Origin: an uncultured Collinsella sp.
GTDB taxonomy: Bacteria; Actinomycetota; Coriobacteriia; Coriobacteriales; Coriobacteriaceae
DNA length: 64,000 nucleotides
Assembly: GCA_937943045.1 (NCBI GenBank)
Contig: CALEBN010000032.1
Span: 1-64,000, forward strand
Direction of reading: 5' to 3'
The stretch's first letter is position 1. Each line of letters starts with the position of its first letter. The position numbers and the translations under genes were made by a program. The notes below the pieces were generated by a model that saw nothing but the letters and a program-made list of their open reading frames with translations, did not search any database and had not been told where the DNA came from. This document shows positions 9,425-18,489 of this stretch, one piece after another.

Positions 9425-10497
9425 TAGAAATCACCCTTAATAGATGTGACAAAATGTTCAGACGCCTCGCGTTCGCGAGCAAGCGAATTGTCGACGTTTC
9501 CCCAATCGATATCCTTTAGCAAAATATCTCTATCAAAACGATCCGTATAGCGATTCCTTAGACCAGCAATATCAAGAAGGTTGGTAATTCTCCCACCTCG
9601 GGTGGCTTTAGGAATGGACGCAAACGGCCTATGGAATAGAAGAGAGAAGACGGTCCCATGGAAAGAGTCGGTAACAACGTAATCCGCACCCGCGATGAGG
9701 GAGACGAATTCTTCAGGCCCAGCATCGCAAATAACGTCATGGCTTTTTCCAATTTGCAGCCCTCTGTTGCCGCTCAGTCCGACAAGATCGAGATTTTTAT
9801 AACGTGCGATTTTATCGGCCAAAGATAGAGCGCGGTTGTCCTTCCTTGCCAGTTGGTAATAAAGGACGTAAGGCCTATCGCGGAGAGACTTTACAATGGG
9901 AGCGAATAGTTCTTTACCCGCAAGGATGGTAGGGTCGACAACCACCTCGGGCCTATTACCGGTCAATTTCTCAATCAAGCCCGCTGCTTCTGGTTCTCTA
10001 ACGGAAATTCGATTAAGTCTTGAAACCAAAGGCAGCATAGCTTTGCAGTCCGCATCAGATAGAGCCGATTTGCCTATACTGGCAGCGTACGATGCCTTAA
10101 TGACGCTCCCGGGGAACCGGTCGGCAAAGTACATGGGATCGATTCCTTTTGTAATTTCCGAATTCCAAATTTGATCGCTCCCACAGAAGACAGAATCGAA
10201 CGAATGGAGGACCTCGTCAGTAGCAGGCCACGGCTCCAAGTCCATCCTCTCTGAGACAAAACGCTTGAACTTTCTTTTCTTACGAACGCAAGCGGGCGCA
10301 GTAAGAGTGCTGCCAATGAACGCTTTAGGTCCAGATATATCAAACGTTTTGTAGTCAGACAAAAGACAGCCAGGACAATAATCAATAACTTTAACTTCGT
10401 CGTAGTACTTTTTTAACTTCTCAGATAGAGCAAATGCTTGAAGAGCGGCCCCATAATTGGGAACACAGTGGAATGTAACAATGCCAGCTTTAGTCAT
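9424..10497 (-). CDS. Polysaccharide pyruvyl transferase family protein
   Basis: About 357 residues from the ATG preceded by AAGGAAGG; an in-frame longer start was rejected. The opening MTKAGIVTFHCVPNYGAALQ is the family's N-terminal motif. VFCGSDQIWNSEI, VVDPT and VTDSFHGTVFSLLFHRPF are the conserved core and donor-binding motifs. Members transfer pyruvate from phosphoenolpyruvate to sugars, giving acidic ketals on capsules. The gene start lies inside the end of the upstream glycosyltransferase gene, and its stop overlaps the next start, so translational coupling is likely. The acceptor sugar cannot be told from sequence. Confidence 0.85.
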   Translation of the reverse strand: MTKAGIVTFHCVPNYGAALQAFALSEKLKKYYDEVKVIDYCPGCLLSDYKTFDISGPKAFIGSTLTAPACVRKKRKFKRFVSERMDLEPWPATDEVLHSFDSVFCGSDQIWNSEITKGIDPMYFADRFPGSVIKASYAASIGKSALSDADCKAMLPLVSRLNRISVREPEAAGLIEKLTGNRPEVVVDPTILAGKELFAPIVKSLRDRPYVLYYQLARKDNRALSLADKIARYKNLDLVGLSGNRGLQIGKSHDVICDAGPEEFVSLIAGADYVVTDSFHGTVFSLLFHRPFASIPKATRGGRITNLLDIAGLRNRYTDRFDRDILLKDIDWGNVDNSLAREREASEHFVTSIKGDF

Positions 10498-11473
10498 GGA
10501 ACGCCTTCCTTTTAAAGTGAAAGATAAATGCAAACAAACGCGGCGAAATTGAACCTAGAAGCACAAAACTCTTAAGCTTAAGGGGCAATTCGGGCGAAGC
10601 AAACGCTTCACCTACCGTCGATCGTGCCCAGTTCGCCATCTTCTTACGACAGTATTCATCGGCGAAGCCGGAAGCGGCAGCGACGATTAACAGGTGCCGG
10701 ATTAAGCCAACGTTCAATCGCAAACGCAATGAGTTAGCTTTCTCGCCTTGAAGATCAAGGAGCGAAACGACCTTATTTGGAAGCTCCATACAGCTAAACT
10801 TTTTTTCATTCAAGGCAGAACGACTTACGCTTTGCTCAGTAGAGCGATAATGATAAAAAGCTGTATCAGTTACTGAAATGAAGCGCGAATTATTTAGAAG
10901 TTCAACGTTAAAGAACCAGTCTTCTAAAATATGCACATCTTCTGGGAATGCGCACCCCGCAGCCGCATCCCTACTCATCAGGCAAAGCCAGGGACAGGCA
11001 ATGAAGTGAAAGTCCAGTTGATATTTAAGTAATACGGACGCATCGATACTGTCGAATCTGGAGATACAGGTTTCACTGGCACATAAAACTCCGTTGCTGT
11101 CATAGTACTGACTGCAGTAGACAGCATCAGTTCCGTAATTTTTTATAGCAGCCAAGAGCGTCTCGACAGCAAATGGTTCAATCCAATCGTCGGCATCTAC
11201 AAACATCAGGTAAGAACCACGGGACGCAGCAATACCATGATTTCGCGCAGAACTGACACCGCCGTTCTTCTGCGTTATAAGCCGCAGCCTATTGTCAGAA
11301 TCCGCCATTCTTGAAACTATCGCCGAAGTTCCGTCGGTCGAGCCATCATCAACAACAATTATTTCAACTGCGCGGTGAGTCTGGTTCAAAAGAGAACAAA
11401 CGCACTCTTTCAGATGTTTTTCAGCCTGATACGCTGGAACAATAATGCTGACTAAATCACTACATATATCCAC
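10490..11473 (-). CDS. Family 2 glycosyltransferase
   Basis: 327 residues. The GT-A fold is shown by VSIIVPAYQAEKHLKECV at the N-terminus, VVDDGSTDGT (nucleotide binding) and MFVDADDWIEP (DxD metal site, about residue 95). The C-terminal third is variable, as expected for an acceptor-specific region. It is cytosolic and probably adds one sugar to the growing lipid-linked repeat unit. It overlaps the Wzy-like gene upstream and the pyruvyl transferase downstream. Donor and linkage are unknown. Confidence 0.88.
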   Translation of the reverse strand: MDICSDLVSIIVPAYQAEKHLKECVCSLLNQTHRAVEIIVVDDGSTDGTSAIVSRMADSDNRLRLITQKNGGVSSARNHGIAASRGSYLMFVDADDWIEPFAVETLLAAIKNYGTDAVYCSQYYDSNGVLCASETCISRFDSIDASVLLKYQLDFHFIACPWLCLMSRDAAAGCAFPEDVHILEDWFFNVELLNNSRFISVTDTAFYHYRSTEQSVSRSALNEKKFSCMELPNKVVSLLDLQGEKANSLRLRLNVGLIRHLLIVAAASGFADEYCRKKMANWARSTVGEAFASPELPLKLKSFVLLGSISPRLFAFIFHFKRKAFHD

Positions 11474-12692
11474 GAGGACTCACAGATCCCTTCGATTTAA
11501 GATAGCCGGCAATAACGCCCCAAAACATACACAGAAGCAAAAAATGAGTTGGGTAAATAATCAAGTGCGCCATACACGACATGAAAATCATCAGCACCAG
11601 AGATGCTGCGAATGCCGGCGCGAGCTGTGAACAATCGGACTTGACACGCAGATACAATTGCCAGACGTGATAATAAAGTCGCAAATAAAGTAAAAACCCA
11701 AGAAGGCCATAGTCATAAATGACTTCAAGAAAGTCATTGTGAGCGCTAAGGCCCATAGGGGAAGCTCGATATACCGTATTAAAACCATGGCCAATAAGAA
11801 GTGACATTGGATCAGAAGCTAGTATCATTCTCCAGACACAAGCCCAGACATCCGGTCTACCCGAGCCATCATCATTTGCAAGATTTTCAAGACGATCTAA
11901 CATTGCCAGATTGTTTGCTTTTGTAAATGAAGTGAAAAAATAGTAGAAAGCCATCGCAAGTATTACAGAACCAAGGATAAGCAGGACCCTTTTAGGATCT
12001 CCCTTTCCAGCCATCTGCCACTCAACCACGGCATAAACAATAAGAGCCAGGAAAAAAGCAATGAATCCACCTCTCTTAGAAGACAGGAGAAGTGTGGCGA
12101 AAATTATTGCAACAAATACCCAACGAATTGTTTTATTGTGCAACAGTAAGACAAAAGGCAGCAGAAACAGGGCGTAGTACGCCATAGTTACAGATTCTGT
12201 CCAACCAATCTCATTGATATGGGTTCTAACTCCGGCGAAGAGCACAAAAACAATAGGGACTGCAAGGCCCATCCATCCAAGTCGTTCAAGTAGAAAGGGA
12301 TTCTTATATCCAGACCAATAGGAAAGAGCGAAAACAGCAATCCATAGAATGGATAAGGATATTTGAAGCAAACCGTACTGAAAACTAACGTACCCGCTGA
12401 GGTAATAGAAGCAAGTTGGTACCAAAATTACAATACCAAACACCAATAAAAGTCCGAGCATGTCCTTGCCAAATACAAGGTCTGCACGACAAGAAAGGCG
12501 AAGCAATACGCACAATCCGACTGCGGACATTGCCATCTTCAACTGATCTCTAAAGGGAACAATTCGGCCAGCACCTGCTAGAAGATTGCCAAATGTCACA
12601 TAAATCAAACCTATAAGCAGAAACAAAAAAAGAACCGATAACGAACGCCTCGCAGAATTTAATCCGCGTTTTTTCAAAGCAAAACTAGACAT
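11460..12692 (-). CDS. Wzy-like O-antigen/capsule polymerase
   Basis: 410 residues, about 10-12 predicted membrane segments, with a large extracytoplasmic loop containing SGRPDVWACVWR and LSAHNDFLEVIYDYGLLGF. The H-N-x-F/L-E motif is characteristic of the O-antigen ligase/polymerase (Wzy_C) family. It would join flipped repeat units into the polymer outside the membrane. Its end overlaps the next glycosyltransferase gene by 14 bases. Strongly AT-rich, like the rest of the operon, in contrast to thrS and later genes. Confidence 0.82.
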   Translation of the reverse strand: MSSFALKKRGLNSARRSLSVLFLFLLIGLIYVTFGNLLAGAGRIVPFRDQLKMAMSAVGLCVLLRLSCRADLVFGKDMLGLLLVFGIVILVPTCFYYLSGYVSFQYGLLQISLSILWIAVFALSYWSGYKNPFLLERLGWMGLAVPIVFVLFAGVRTHINEIGWTESVTMAYYALFLLPFVLLLHNKTIRWVFVAIIFATLLLSSKRGGFIAFFLALIVYAVVEWQMAGKGDPKRVLLILGSVILAMAFYYFFTSFTKANNLAMLDRLENLANDDGSGRPDVWACVWRMILASDPMSLLIGHGFNTVYRASPMGLSAHNDFLEVIYDYGLLGFLLYLRLYYHVWQLYLRVKSDCSQLAPAFAASLVLMIFMSCMAHLIIYPTHFLLLCMFWGVIAGYLKSKGSVSPRGYM

Positions 12693-13785
12693 TTAATTCC
12701 CCGCAGTAAATCCCGGCAAGAATTCTCCAGCAATCTTCAAGATCAAAACCGGCTGCCTTAGCCCGGTTAGTCCTCGGCAAATCGTGAGAAATCATTGAGA
12801 GTCTTTTGATCTCATCCACCCACAAATCAGGACGATCGAGCGGCAAATAAGACACTTCGCCGCATTTTTTAAGCTCAGGCGTAATCGTTTGAGAAACAAG
12901 AAGGGGAAGCCCCGAAGCCGAAGCCTCAACGCCAACAACCGGAAAACCCTCATACAGAGAAGTCAACATGAACGCGTCAAACGCCTGATACAACCTTGCG
13001 GTATCAGATCGTCTTCCAAGGAGCTTAAATCGATCGCCGCATCCACATGCCTCAATCGCAGAGGATATCTCACCCTCAAGCTCGCCGTTTCCAGCCGCAA
13101 CAAATCGCACATTACAATTCTTGTCAAAAGTGCTTGCTATTTTCAGCGCAAGGGGATAGTTTTTTTGTTTCGACAGTCTACCAACCATACCAACAACGAA
13201 TTCCTCGTTGAACCCAAGCTCCTGACGCACGGCGCGCCTAACGGACGGATCGAATGTATATGAACCAGTATCAATGGCATTGGGCAAAAACTGCACCTTC
13301 CCCATTCGCCAACGCCATCTACCGAAAACGCGTTCACCGGCAAGCTTCCCACAGGAGATTAAGCATGTAGCATAACGGCCATTTAGAACACAGCCGGAAA
13401 CCCTTCTTAAATGGTCGCGAAATGAATAACACGGTGATGTAGTGTGGGAATGCGCGATTCTAACAGGCACACCACACTTTCGAGCAACCCGAAGGGCAAC
13501 GTAAGACGTTTCATTTTCATGAACATGAACCGCATCATAGGAATTGTCCTTAAGCAGATTGGCTAAGGCTGTCTCATAGGCACCAATTCCCTCGCTCTTC
13601 GAAGGAAGTCGATATATGTGGGAACCTAGCTCACGAAAGCGCTTGGCATTAAGACCAATTTGATCTGAAGTTAATGCCAAATCAAAATGAAAGCCATGTT
13701 CTACAAGGTGTCTGTAATAATTAAGAATAACTGATGAAATGCCACCGGCATCAGCCCCATACATCACGTGTAATACATTAAACAT
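12685..13785 (-). CDS. Family 4 (GT-B) glycosyltransferase
   Basis: 366 residues. It begins MFNVLHVMYGADAGGISSVI (N-terminal Rossmann domain with glycine loop). The C-terminal donor domain has VGMVGRLSKQKNYPLALKIA and LTSLYEGFPVVGVEASASGLP, the E-x7-E region of retaining GT4 enzymes. AHSHTTSPC and the overall layout resemble EpsF/EpsD-type exopolysaccharide enzymes. It abuts the upstream pyruvyl transferase and overlaps the polymerase gene by 8 bases. The sugar transferred is unknown. Confidence 0.88.
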   Translation of the reverse strand: MFNVLHVMYGADAGGISSVILNYYRHLVEHGFHFDLALTSDQIGLNAKRFRELGSHIYRLPSKSEGIGAYETALANLLKDNSYDAVHVHENETSYVALRVARKCGVPVRIAHSHTTSPCYSFRDHLRRVSGCVLNGRYATCLISCGKLAGERVFGRWRWRMGKVQFLPNAIDTGSYTFDPSVRRAVRQELGFNEEFVVGMVGRLSKQKNYPLALKIASTFDKNCNVRFVAAGNGELEGEISSAIEACGCGDRFKLLGRRSDTARLYQAFDAFMLTSLYEGFPVVGVEASASGLPLLVSQTITPELKKCGEVSYLPLDRPDLWVDEIKRLSMISHDLPRTNRAKAAGFDLEDCWRILAGIYCGELNV

Positions 13786-14886
13786 TTATTCACCCAACGC
13801 CTCGTCGATATATCTATCCGCATCAAGGCGCGCAGCATTAAGCGCCTTGTTTACATGCGAGTAATCAATGACAGGCAAAGATCGATTAGAGTCTAAAGGC
13901 TTTTTTACAAGTCGATCCGACAAACCAACTAGGCTGAGAAGCGAATCAATTCTGGAGTTAAACTCATTTCTAGGAACAACCAAAAACTGTCGTTCAAAAA
14001 TCAGAGAAAACGCAAGTCCATGGAACGAGTTGGTCACAACAAAATCGGCATTGGAAAACAAGGATAGAAAATCTGCTGGGGACCTATGCGTAAACAACTT
14101 ATCAACAGCCTCGGGCTTTTTCATTTCCCATGAAATCTTAACGAGCTTCAAGCCCCTCTCGTCGGCAATTTGACGAGCAATTTCCGTCGCACCATTGTCT
14201 TCATTGTAAAGAAGCATAAGAGCCAAGTAGGGCTCCTTAACCAAACGAGGAGACGCAAGTGGTTGCCACTCCGATTTAGTAAGCTGTAGTGTTGGATCAA
14301 TGACCTGCACAGCGCCCTGCACACCAAGGTCCTCCACTATTTCTACAGCAGAATCCTCACGAACAGAAATGGCAGCGTACTGACTCAAATAGAAACGCGT
14401 CTGCTCTTTTTCCCACTCGTCGAGTGCAGATTTGCCGAAACTAGACGCAAAAGAAATTTTCTTTCGACCCGAAGGAACAAAATCAAGGAAAAAGCCCCTG
14501 TCAATCCCCTCATTATATTTACTATTCCAAACCTGATCGCTTCCGCTCACATAGACATCGGCGCGGGGAGGATCTACAGCTAAATCGTCGGCGGTCACAT
14601 ATCGCTTTGTAAGCCGCATTGTCTTCTGTACAAATGAGCCAAAAGTGAGTTCTTTAAGTGCAAGCGAGCCAATTTTAGCAATTTGATAGACAACCCTTTT
14701 AACGCCTTTGATGCTAGGATCAGCAGGAGGTTTGAAGAAGATACGTTTTAGCGTTCGCTGCTCAGTTATATAGTCGACAATGCTCGTCTCGCAGCCATGC
14801 TTTTCGAATACCTTTTGGGTTGCGTATGCCTGCAAAACAGAACCGTAGTTGTAAACCCGATGAAGCGTGACAATAGCAGCTTTCAT
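13786..14886 (-). CDS. Polysaccharide pyruvyl transferase family protein (second copy)
   Basis: 366 residues. MKAAIVTLHRVYNYGSVLQA at the start, VYVSGSDQVWNSKYNEG, VIDPTLQL and VTNSFHGLAFSLIFERQF give the family signature in the same order as in the copy at 9424-10497. With two pyruvyl transferases and two FrhB-like proteins in one operon, two pyruvyl-type decorations, or one decoration that is then reduced, are plausible but unproven. It is flanked directly by glycosyltransferase genes with 1-base overlap upstream. Confidence 0.85.
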   Translation of the reverse strand: MKAAIVTLHRVYNYGSVLQAYATQKVFEKHGCETSIVDYITEQRTLKRIFFKPPADPSIKGVKRVVYQIAKIGSLALKELTFGSFVQKTMRLTKRYVTADDLAVDPPRADVYVSGSDQVWNSKYNEGIDRGFFLDFVPSGRKKISFASSFGKSALDEWEKEQTRFYLSQYAAISVREDSAVEIVEDLGVQGAVQVIDPTLQLTKSEWQPLASPRLVKEPYLALMLLYNEDNGATEIARQIADERGLKLVKISWEMKKPEAVDKLFTHRSPADFLSLFSNADFVVTNSFHGLAFSLIFERQFLVVPRNEFNSRIDSLLSLVGLSDRLVKKPLDSNRSLPVIDYSHVNKALNAARLDADRYIDEALGE

Positions 14887-15875
14887 TAGTTTCTCCTCAC
14901 TTTCATATAAATGCTAAGCAGGGAAGATGTTTTCCGTACCCCCAAAAGACTCAGCGCGGTACGAGTCATTTGGGCTCTTCTTCCACCCGCATAATTCATA
15001 AGCCATCGATAGTTCGTTAAATAAGCGATGGCTTCGTCTAATTTTGAGCCCGGAATTGCACTGAGCATCCACAACATAATTGAGTACTCATACGCAACGA
15101 AGCTTAAACAGCAAGCACAATCATTATTCTTGGGCCTATAGTCAGAGTCACAAAGAACGGGAATAGCATCTTCGATAAACTGCTGGAGGCCTTGAAAATG
15201 CTTGAGACCAACTGCATCAGTGATAGAGCCCGCTCTATTTTGACGATATTCGTAATAATTCAAATCAAGTGCAGAATAAGTCTCAGCGTCAAGAAGACTA
15301 TTCATTACGAAATTTAGGTCCTCTGAGACACGTCCGTCCTCAGGAAACCTAAGCCCACAGTTAAACAAAAATGCACGTCTATATATTTTCATACATGCGC
15401 TGTCAGGAAACTTAGGCAGTCTAGACAAGTAGTAAAGAACTTCGCTCTTGCTTTTTTGATTAATGAAAACGGGCTCAATATGATAGCCGATTGATTTTTT
15501 AGTTCCATCAGGATATAGCTTGCAGCTATCCAGAAACAAAATATCAGGCTTAGTATCTTCAAGCTCATGGAGAATAGCGGGGAGGCAGTTCTCAGAAATT
15601 AGATCGTCCGAATCAACAAACGCAACGTAATCTCCTGAAGCAGCATCTAATCCTGTATTTCGAGCAGAAGCTAAGCCACCGTTTTCCTTATGAATAACAG
15701 TTACACGATCATGTTCGCGTGCAATATCATCAGCAATTTGCGAAGACCTATCAGTCGAGCCGTCATCCACAAGAAGAATTTCACAAGAACTGTCAACCTG
15801 ATTTAAGATACTTTTACAACAATCGAGGAGGTAATCCTCAACGTTATAAATAGGAACAATAAAACTCAATTTCAT
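14886..15875 (-). CDS. Family 2 glycosyltransferase
   Basis: About 329 residues from the ATG of MKLSFIVPIYNVEDYLLDC; the 38-residue in-frame extension upstream overlaps the previous gene and is not protein-like. VDDGSTDRSSQIADDIA and VAFVDSDDLISENC supply the GT-A nucleotide and DxD metal motifs. An N-T-G-L-D segment and the EDGRVSEDLNF acidic motif in the middle fit the family. The gene is downstream of a GT4 gene by 40 bases. Acceptor and donor unknown. Confidence 0.87.
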   Translation of the reverse strand: MKLSFIVPIYNVEDYLLDCCKSILNQVDSSCEILLVDDGSTDRSSQIADDIAREHDRVTVIHKENGGLASARNTGLDAASGDYVAFVDSDDLISENCLPAILHELEDTKPDILFLDSCKLYPDGTKKSIGYHIEPVFINQKSKSEVLYYLSRLPKFPDSACMKIYRRAFLFNCGLRFPEDGRVSEDLNFVMNSLLDAETYSALDLNYYEYRQNRAGSITDAVGLKHFQGLQQFIEDAIPVLCDSDYRPKNNDCACCLSFVAYEYSIMLWMLSAIPGSKLDEAIAYLTNYRWLMNYAGGRRAQMTRTALSLLGVRKTSSLLSIYMKVRRN

Positions 15876-15915
15876 AGTTTTGGTTTTCTCCAAACCTCTA
15901 CTTATCTGCAATCGC

Positions 15916-17025
15916 TTAACTAGGCGACACCGTTTTGAGACAGTGGGAGTAATAATCCTCGAGACGTTTTGAAGCAGCAGACACATCAAAAGCCTTCAAG
16001 TTCTCTGAATCATTTGGATCAGCGTCTATCTTCCTCATGGAGATCAAATGGTCACACCATTTTTGAGGGCTAGAACTCAACCGCTCAAACTCCATAAGGG
16101 AAGTCAATTTGATTTCAGATGTGATTGCATCCGATGCCAAGATTGGAGTTCCGCTAGCTTGGCATTCAACTCCAACAACGGGAAGTCCTTCATATTTGCT
16201 TGGAAGACAAAAGACATCAAAAGCTTGATATAAACTTGCAACATCGGGTCTAATCCCTAGAAATAAGACAGAATTCGATATGCCCAAATCAATTGACATC
16301 TGTTTAACATGCTCCAGCAGCGGCCCGTTTCCCACAAGTGCGAGCACTGATTTTGGCTCATGGGAAAGAACCTCTCTAAAAACAGCTAATAGAAAGTCAT
16401 GGTTCTTCTGATCGACAAACCTTCCGACGTGTCCAATAAGGAAGGTATCATCTGCAATGCCGAGCTGTTTCCTAACATGCATTCGACTATCTGGATTAGG
16501 AGAAAACTGGCTTATATCAATGGCGTTATTCATAACAGAAAATGACGTTTTGCGGCCAAACAGCCATTTCCCAGCAAACTCACTACAGGCAACTTTATTC
16601 GTGGGATATCGATTTGCCTGGGTTTTCAGCACGGCCTTAAGGGCGTTCTTGGCATACTCACCCTTACCACTCGTAGAGTGACTATGGGCGATACGTACAG
16701 GAACGCCGGCCTTCTTTGCCGCGCGAAGCGGAAAGACGGAAAGAGCGTTGATGTGGCTATGCACAATCTTCCAGCCCTCTTGTTTAAAGAGACGGTGGAG
16801 CTCTCGCTGGTATTCAATTACATGCTGATAGGGCGGAATCTCGAAGACTCGGCCACCGAGCAATTCAATCTCCTCGCGGGGCACAAGAGTCGAATCGGAA
16901 TCGACAAGGAAATCGAACTGCACTTTACTGCGATCGATATGACGGTAGTAATTCATAACGACGGCCTCAACGCCGCCGCCATTCATTTTTCCGACTATCT
17001 GTGCGACACGAATTGGATTAGCCAT
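15916..17025 (-). CDS. Family 4 (GT-B) glycosyltransferase, EpsF-like
   Basis: 369 residues. RVAQIVGKMNGGGVEAVVMN at the N-terminus, then VRIAHSHSTSGKGEYAKN, IGHVGRFVDQKNHDFLL and CLPSKYEGLPVVGVECQASG give both domains of a retaining GT-B enzyme. It is closely similar in layout to the GT4 enzyme at 12685-13785. As the first glycosyltransferase after the initiating sugar-phosphate transferase it probably adds the second sugar, which is inference from gene order. It begins directly after the sugar transferase stop. Confidence 0.88.
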   Translation of the reverse strand: MANPIRVAQIVGKMNGGGVEAVVMNYYRHIDRSKVQFDFLVDSDSTLVPREEIELLGGRVFEIPPYQHVIEYQRELHRLFKQEGWKIVHSHINALSVFPLRAAKKAGVPVRIAHSHSTSGKGEYAKNALKAVLKTQANRYPTNKVACSEFAGKWLFGRKTSFSVMNNAIDISQFSPNPDSRMHVRKQLGIADDTFLIGHVGRFVDQKNHDFLLAVFREVLSHEPKSVLALVGNGPLLEHVKQMSIDLGISNSVLFLGIRPDVASLYQAFDVFCLPSKYEGLPVVGVECQASGTPILASDAITSEIKLTSLMEFERLSSSPQKWCDHLISMRKIDADPNDSENLKAFDVSAASKRLEDYYSHCLKTVSPS

Positions 17026-17739
17026 CTAACGCCCCGTCCTCTTCTTGCCGAACATGGCGCCAAAGGTGCCAGTAAAGCACTTCCAATCCATGCGAAAGCA
17101 GCGGTTGTGCACGTAATGAAGTTCAATTTTTTGACGCAGACCGCTCTCGAACGTCGCAGCATTGCGGTCGGTTGCCTGCCATAAACCCGTGATGCCGGGC
17201 TGGACAGAAAGCAGCTCGGCCTTTTCCTCGTCCGAAAAGTGCTGCTCAAGTTCGTCTCTTGTAATGGGGCGCGGCCCGATGACGGAAAGATCACCGTTCA
17301 GCACGTTCAGGAACTGCGGAACTTCGTCGATAGAGCACTTGCGAATGAACTGGCCGACTTTCGTAATGCGAGGATCATCGTCGACCTTGCGCTCGACTTC
17401 CCACTGATGTAGCTGCTTGGGGTTCAGGTACTTCTTCACGTTACCGGCATCGGCGACCATGCTGCGAAGCTTAAGAATGTTGATGGTCTTACCACCTTTG
17501 CCAACGCGTTTTTGCGCATATAACGGGTTGCCAGGCGATTCAAGACAGATAAGTACACAGACAACGGCGAGCGGAATTACCAGAACAACGCTCACGCAAA
17601 GACTGAAAACAAAATCGAACAACCTCTTTAAAAAACGGTAAGCCAGCGTGCCGCTCGGTTGTGTCTTCTGAATAGCCAGCGTCTCCCCCATGGATGCGAC
17701 ACTCTCAGTTATCTCTTTAACAGTCATGTTCAAATCCAC
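17026..17739 (-). CDS. Initiating undecaprenyl-phosphate sugar transferase
   Basis: 237 residues, bacterial sugar transferase (WbaP/PglC-like monotopic phosphoglycosyl transferase). One hydrophobic segment at about residues 40-65 (DFVFSLCVSVVLVIPLAVV) is followed by YAQKRVGKGGKTINILKLRSM, CSIDEVPQFLNVLNGDLSVI and GPRP, then QPGITGLWQ. The D-E in SIDEVPQ is the catalytic pair. It attaches the first sugar phosphate to undecaprenyl phosphate and starts the repeat unit. The start is uncertain: GTG at 17739 or the ATG four codons later. It follows the NusG-like gene by 68 bases. Confidence 0.9.
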   Translation of the reverse strand: MDLNMTVKEITESVASMGETLAIQKTQPSGTLAYRFLKRLFDFVFSLCVSVVLVIPLAVVCVLICLESPGNPLYAQKRVGKGGKTINILKLRSMVADAGNVKKYLNPKQLHQWEVERKVDDDPRITKVGQFIRKCSIDEVPQFLNVLNGDLSVIGPRPITRDELEQHFSDEEKAELLSVQPGITGLWQATDRNAATFESGLRQKIELHYVHNRCFRMDWKCFTGTFGAMFGKKRTGR

Positions 17740-17807
17740 GTCCCTGATTCCAGGAATCCCCCAGTCAATGAATTCAAAATTCGAACGAATTGCCGGTACA
17801 ACGCCCC

Positions 17808-18398
17808 TTACGTCTTACTGGGCACGTCCAACGGAAGCAGCTCCCTAAAAGCAGAGTCGCCTTCGCCCACGTCTACCAGGCACCAGCGCTTTTGACGGTC
17901 GATCTTCTTTACGCGGGCCTCTTGCCCCACCAAGGGCCCCTGTTCTATGTGAAGCACGCCGTCTTCTATGCGGGCTACGCTGTTGCGCACCACGCCGTCA
18001 TCGTCGAGCACGCTGCGGTACCAGTCCTGCGCATCGTCCGGCATGGGCGCATAGGCCCGCTCCCTGCTGCCGGCAATGCGGCAGCCAAAGCTCAACTGGG
18101 CCAAAGCCTTATCGAGCAGAGCGGCATCGAGTGTGGCGACGAAGAAGTATTCCTTGTACATGGGTTTGGTTTGGAGCGACCAGGCGCCGTCCCGCTTAAA
18201 CCAGAACTCCTTTTGCATCACAAAAGCGTCCTGCATCAACTCGTGCGGGATAATGCGGCGGACCTTTTCGCAGGTCTCGCGCTCTTTACCGTTGGGGGTG
18301 TGGACCAGATACCAGCGGACGCGGCCTTGCTGGCTGTTGGTAGTAGCGCCACTAAAGGCACCGGGCAGCTGCTCTTGACGCCGCGTCGTCTGTTCCAT
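17808..18398 (-). CDS. NusG-like specialised antiterminator (LoaP/UpxY type)
   Basis: About 196 residues from the ATG with GGGGG 6 bases upstream; an upstream GTG is in frame. The N-terminal NGN domain starts RVRWYLVHTPNGKERETCEK. A C-terminal KOW-like segment reads GPLVGQEARVKKIDRQKRWC. Insertions make it longer than core NusG. Such paralogues are typically the first gene of capsule or other long biosynthetic operons and let RNA polymerase read through to distal genes. That placement fits here, with about 12 kb of operon downstream. The RNA signal it would need was not located. Confidence 0.85.
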   Translation of the reverse strand: MEQTTRRQEQLPGAFSGATTNSQQGRVRWYLVHTPNGKERETCEKVRRIIPHELMQDAFVMQKEFWFKRDGAWSLQTKPMYKEYFFVATLDAALLDKALAQLSFGCRIAGSRERAYAPMPDDAQDWYRSVLDDDGVVRNSVARIEDGVLHIEQGPLVGQEARVKKIDRQKRWCLVDVGEGDSAFRELLPLDVPSKT

Positions 18399-18489
18399 CT
18401 CTCGCCCCCTTTTCTTGCCTCCGCGACGCACGCGGATGCAGGGGCGTTAAGAACAGGCTTCTCGCTCGCAGCTAGGCGCAGTCGCAAAA

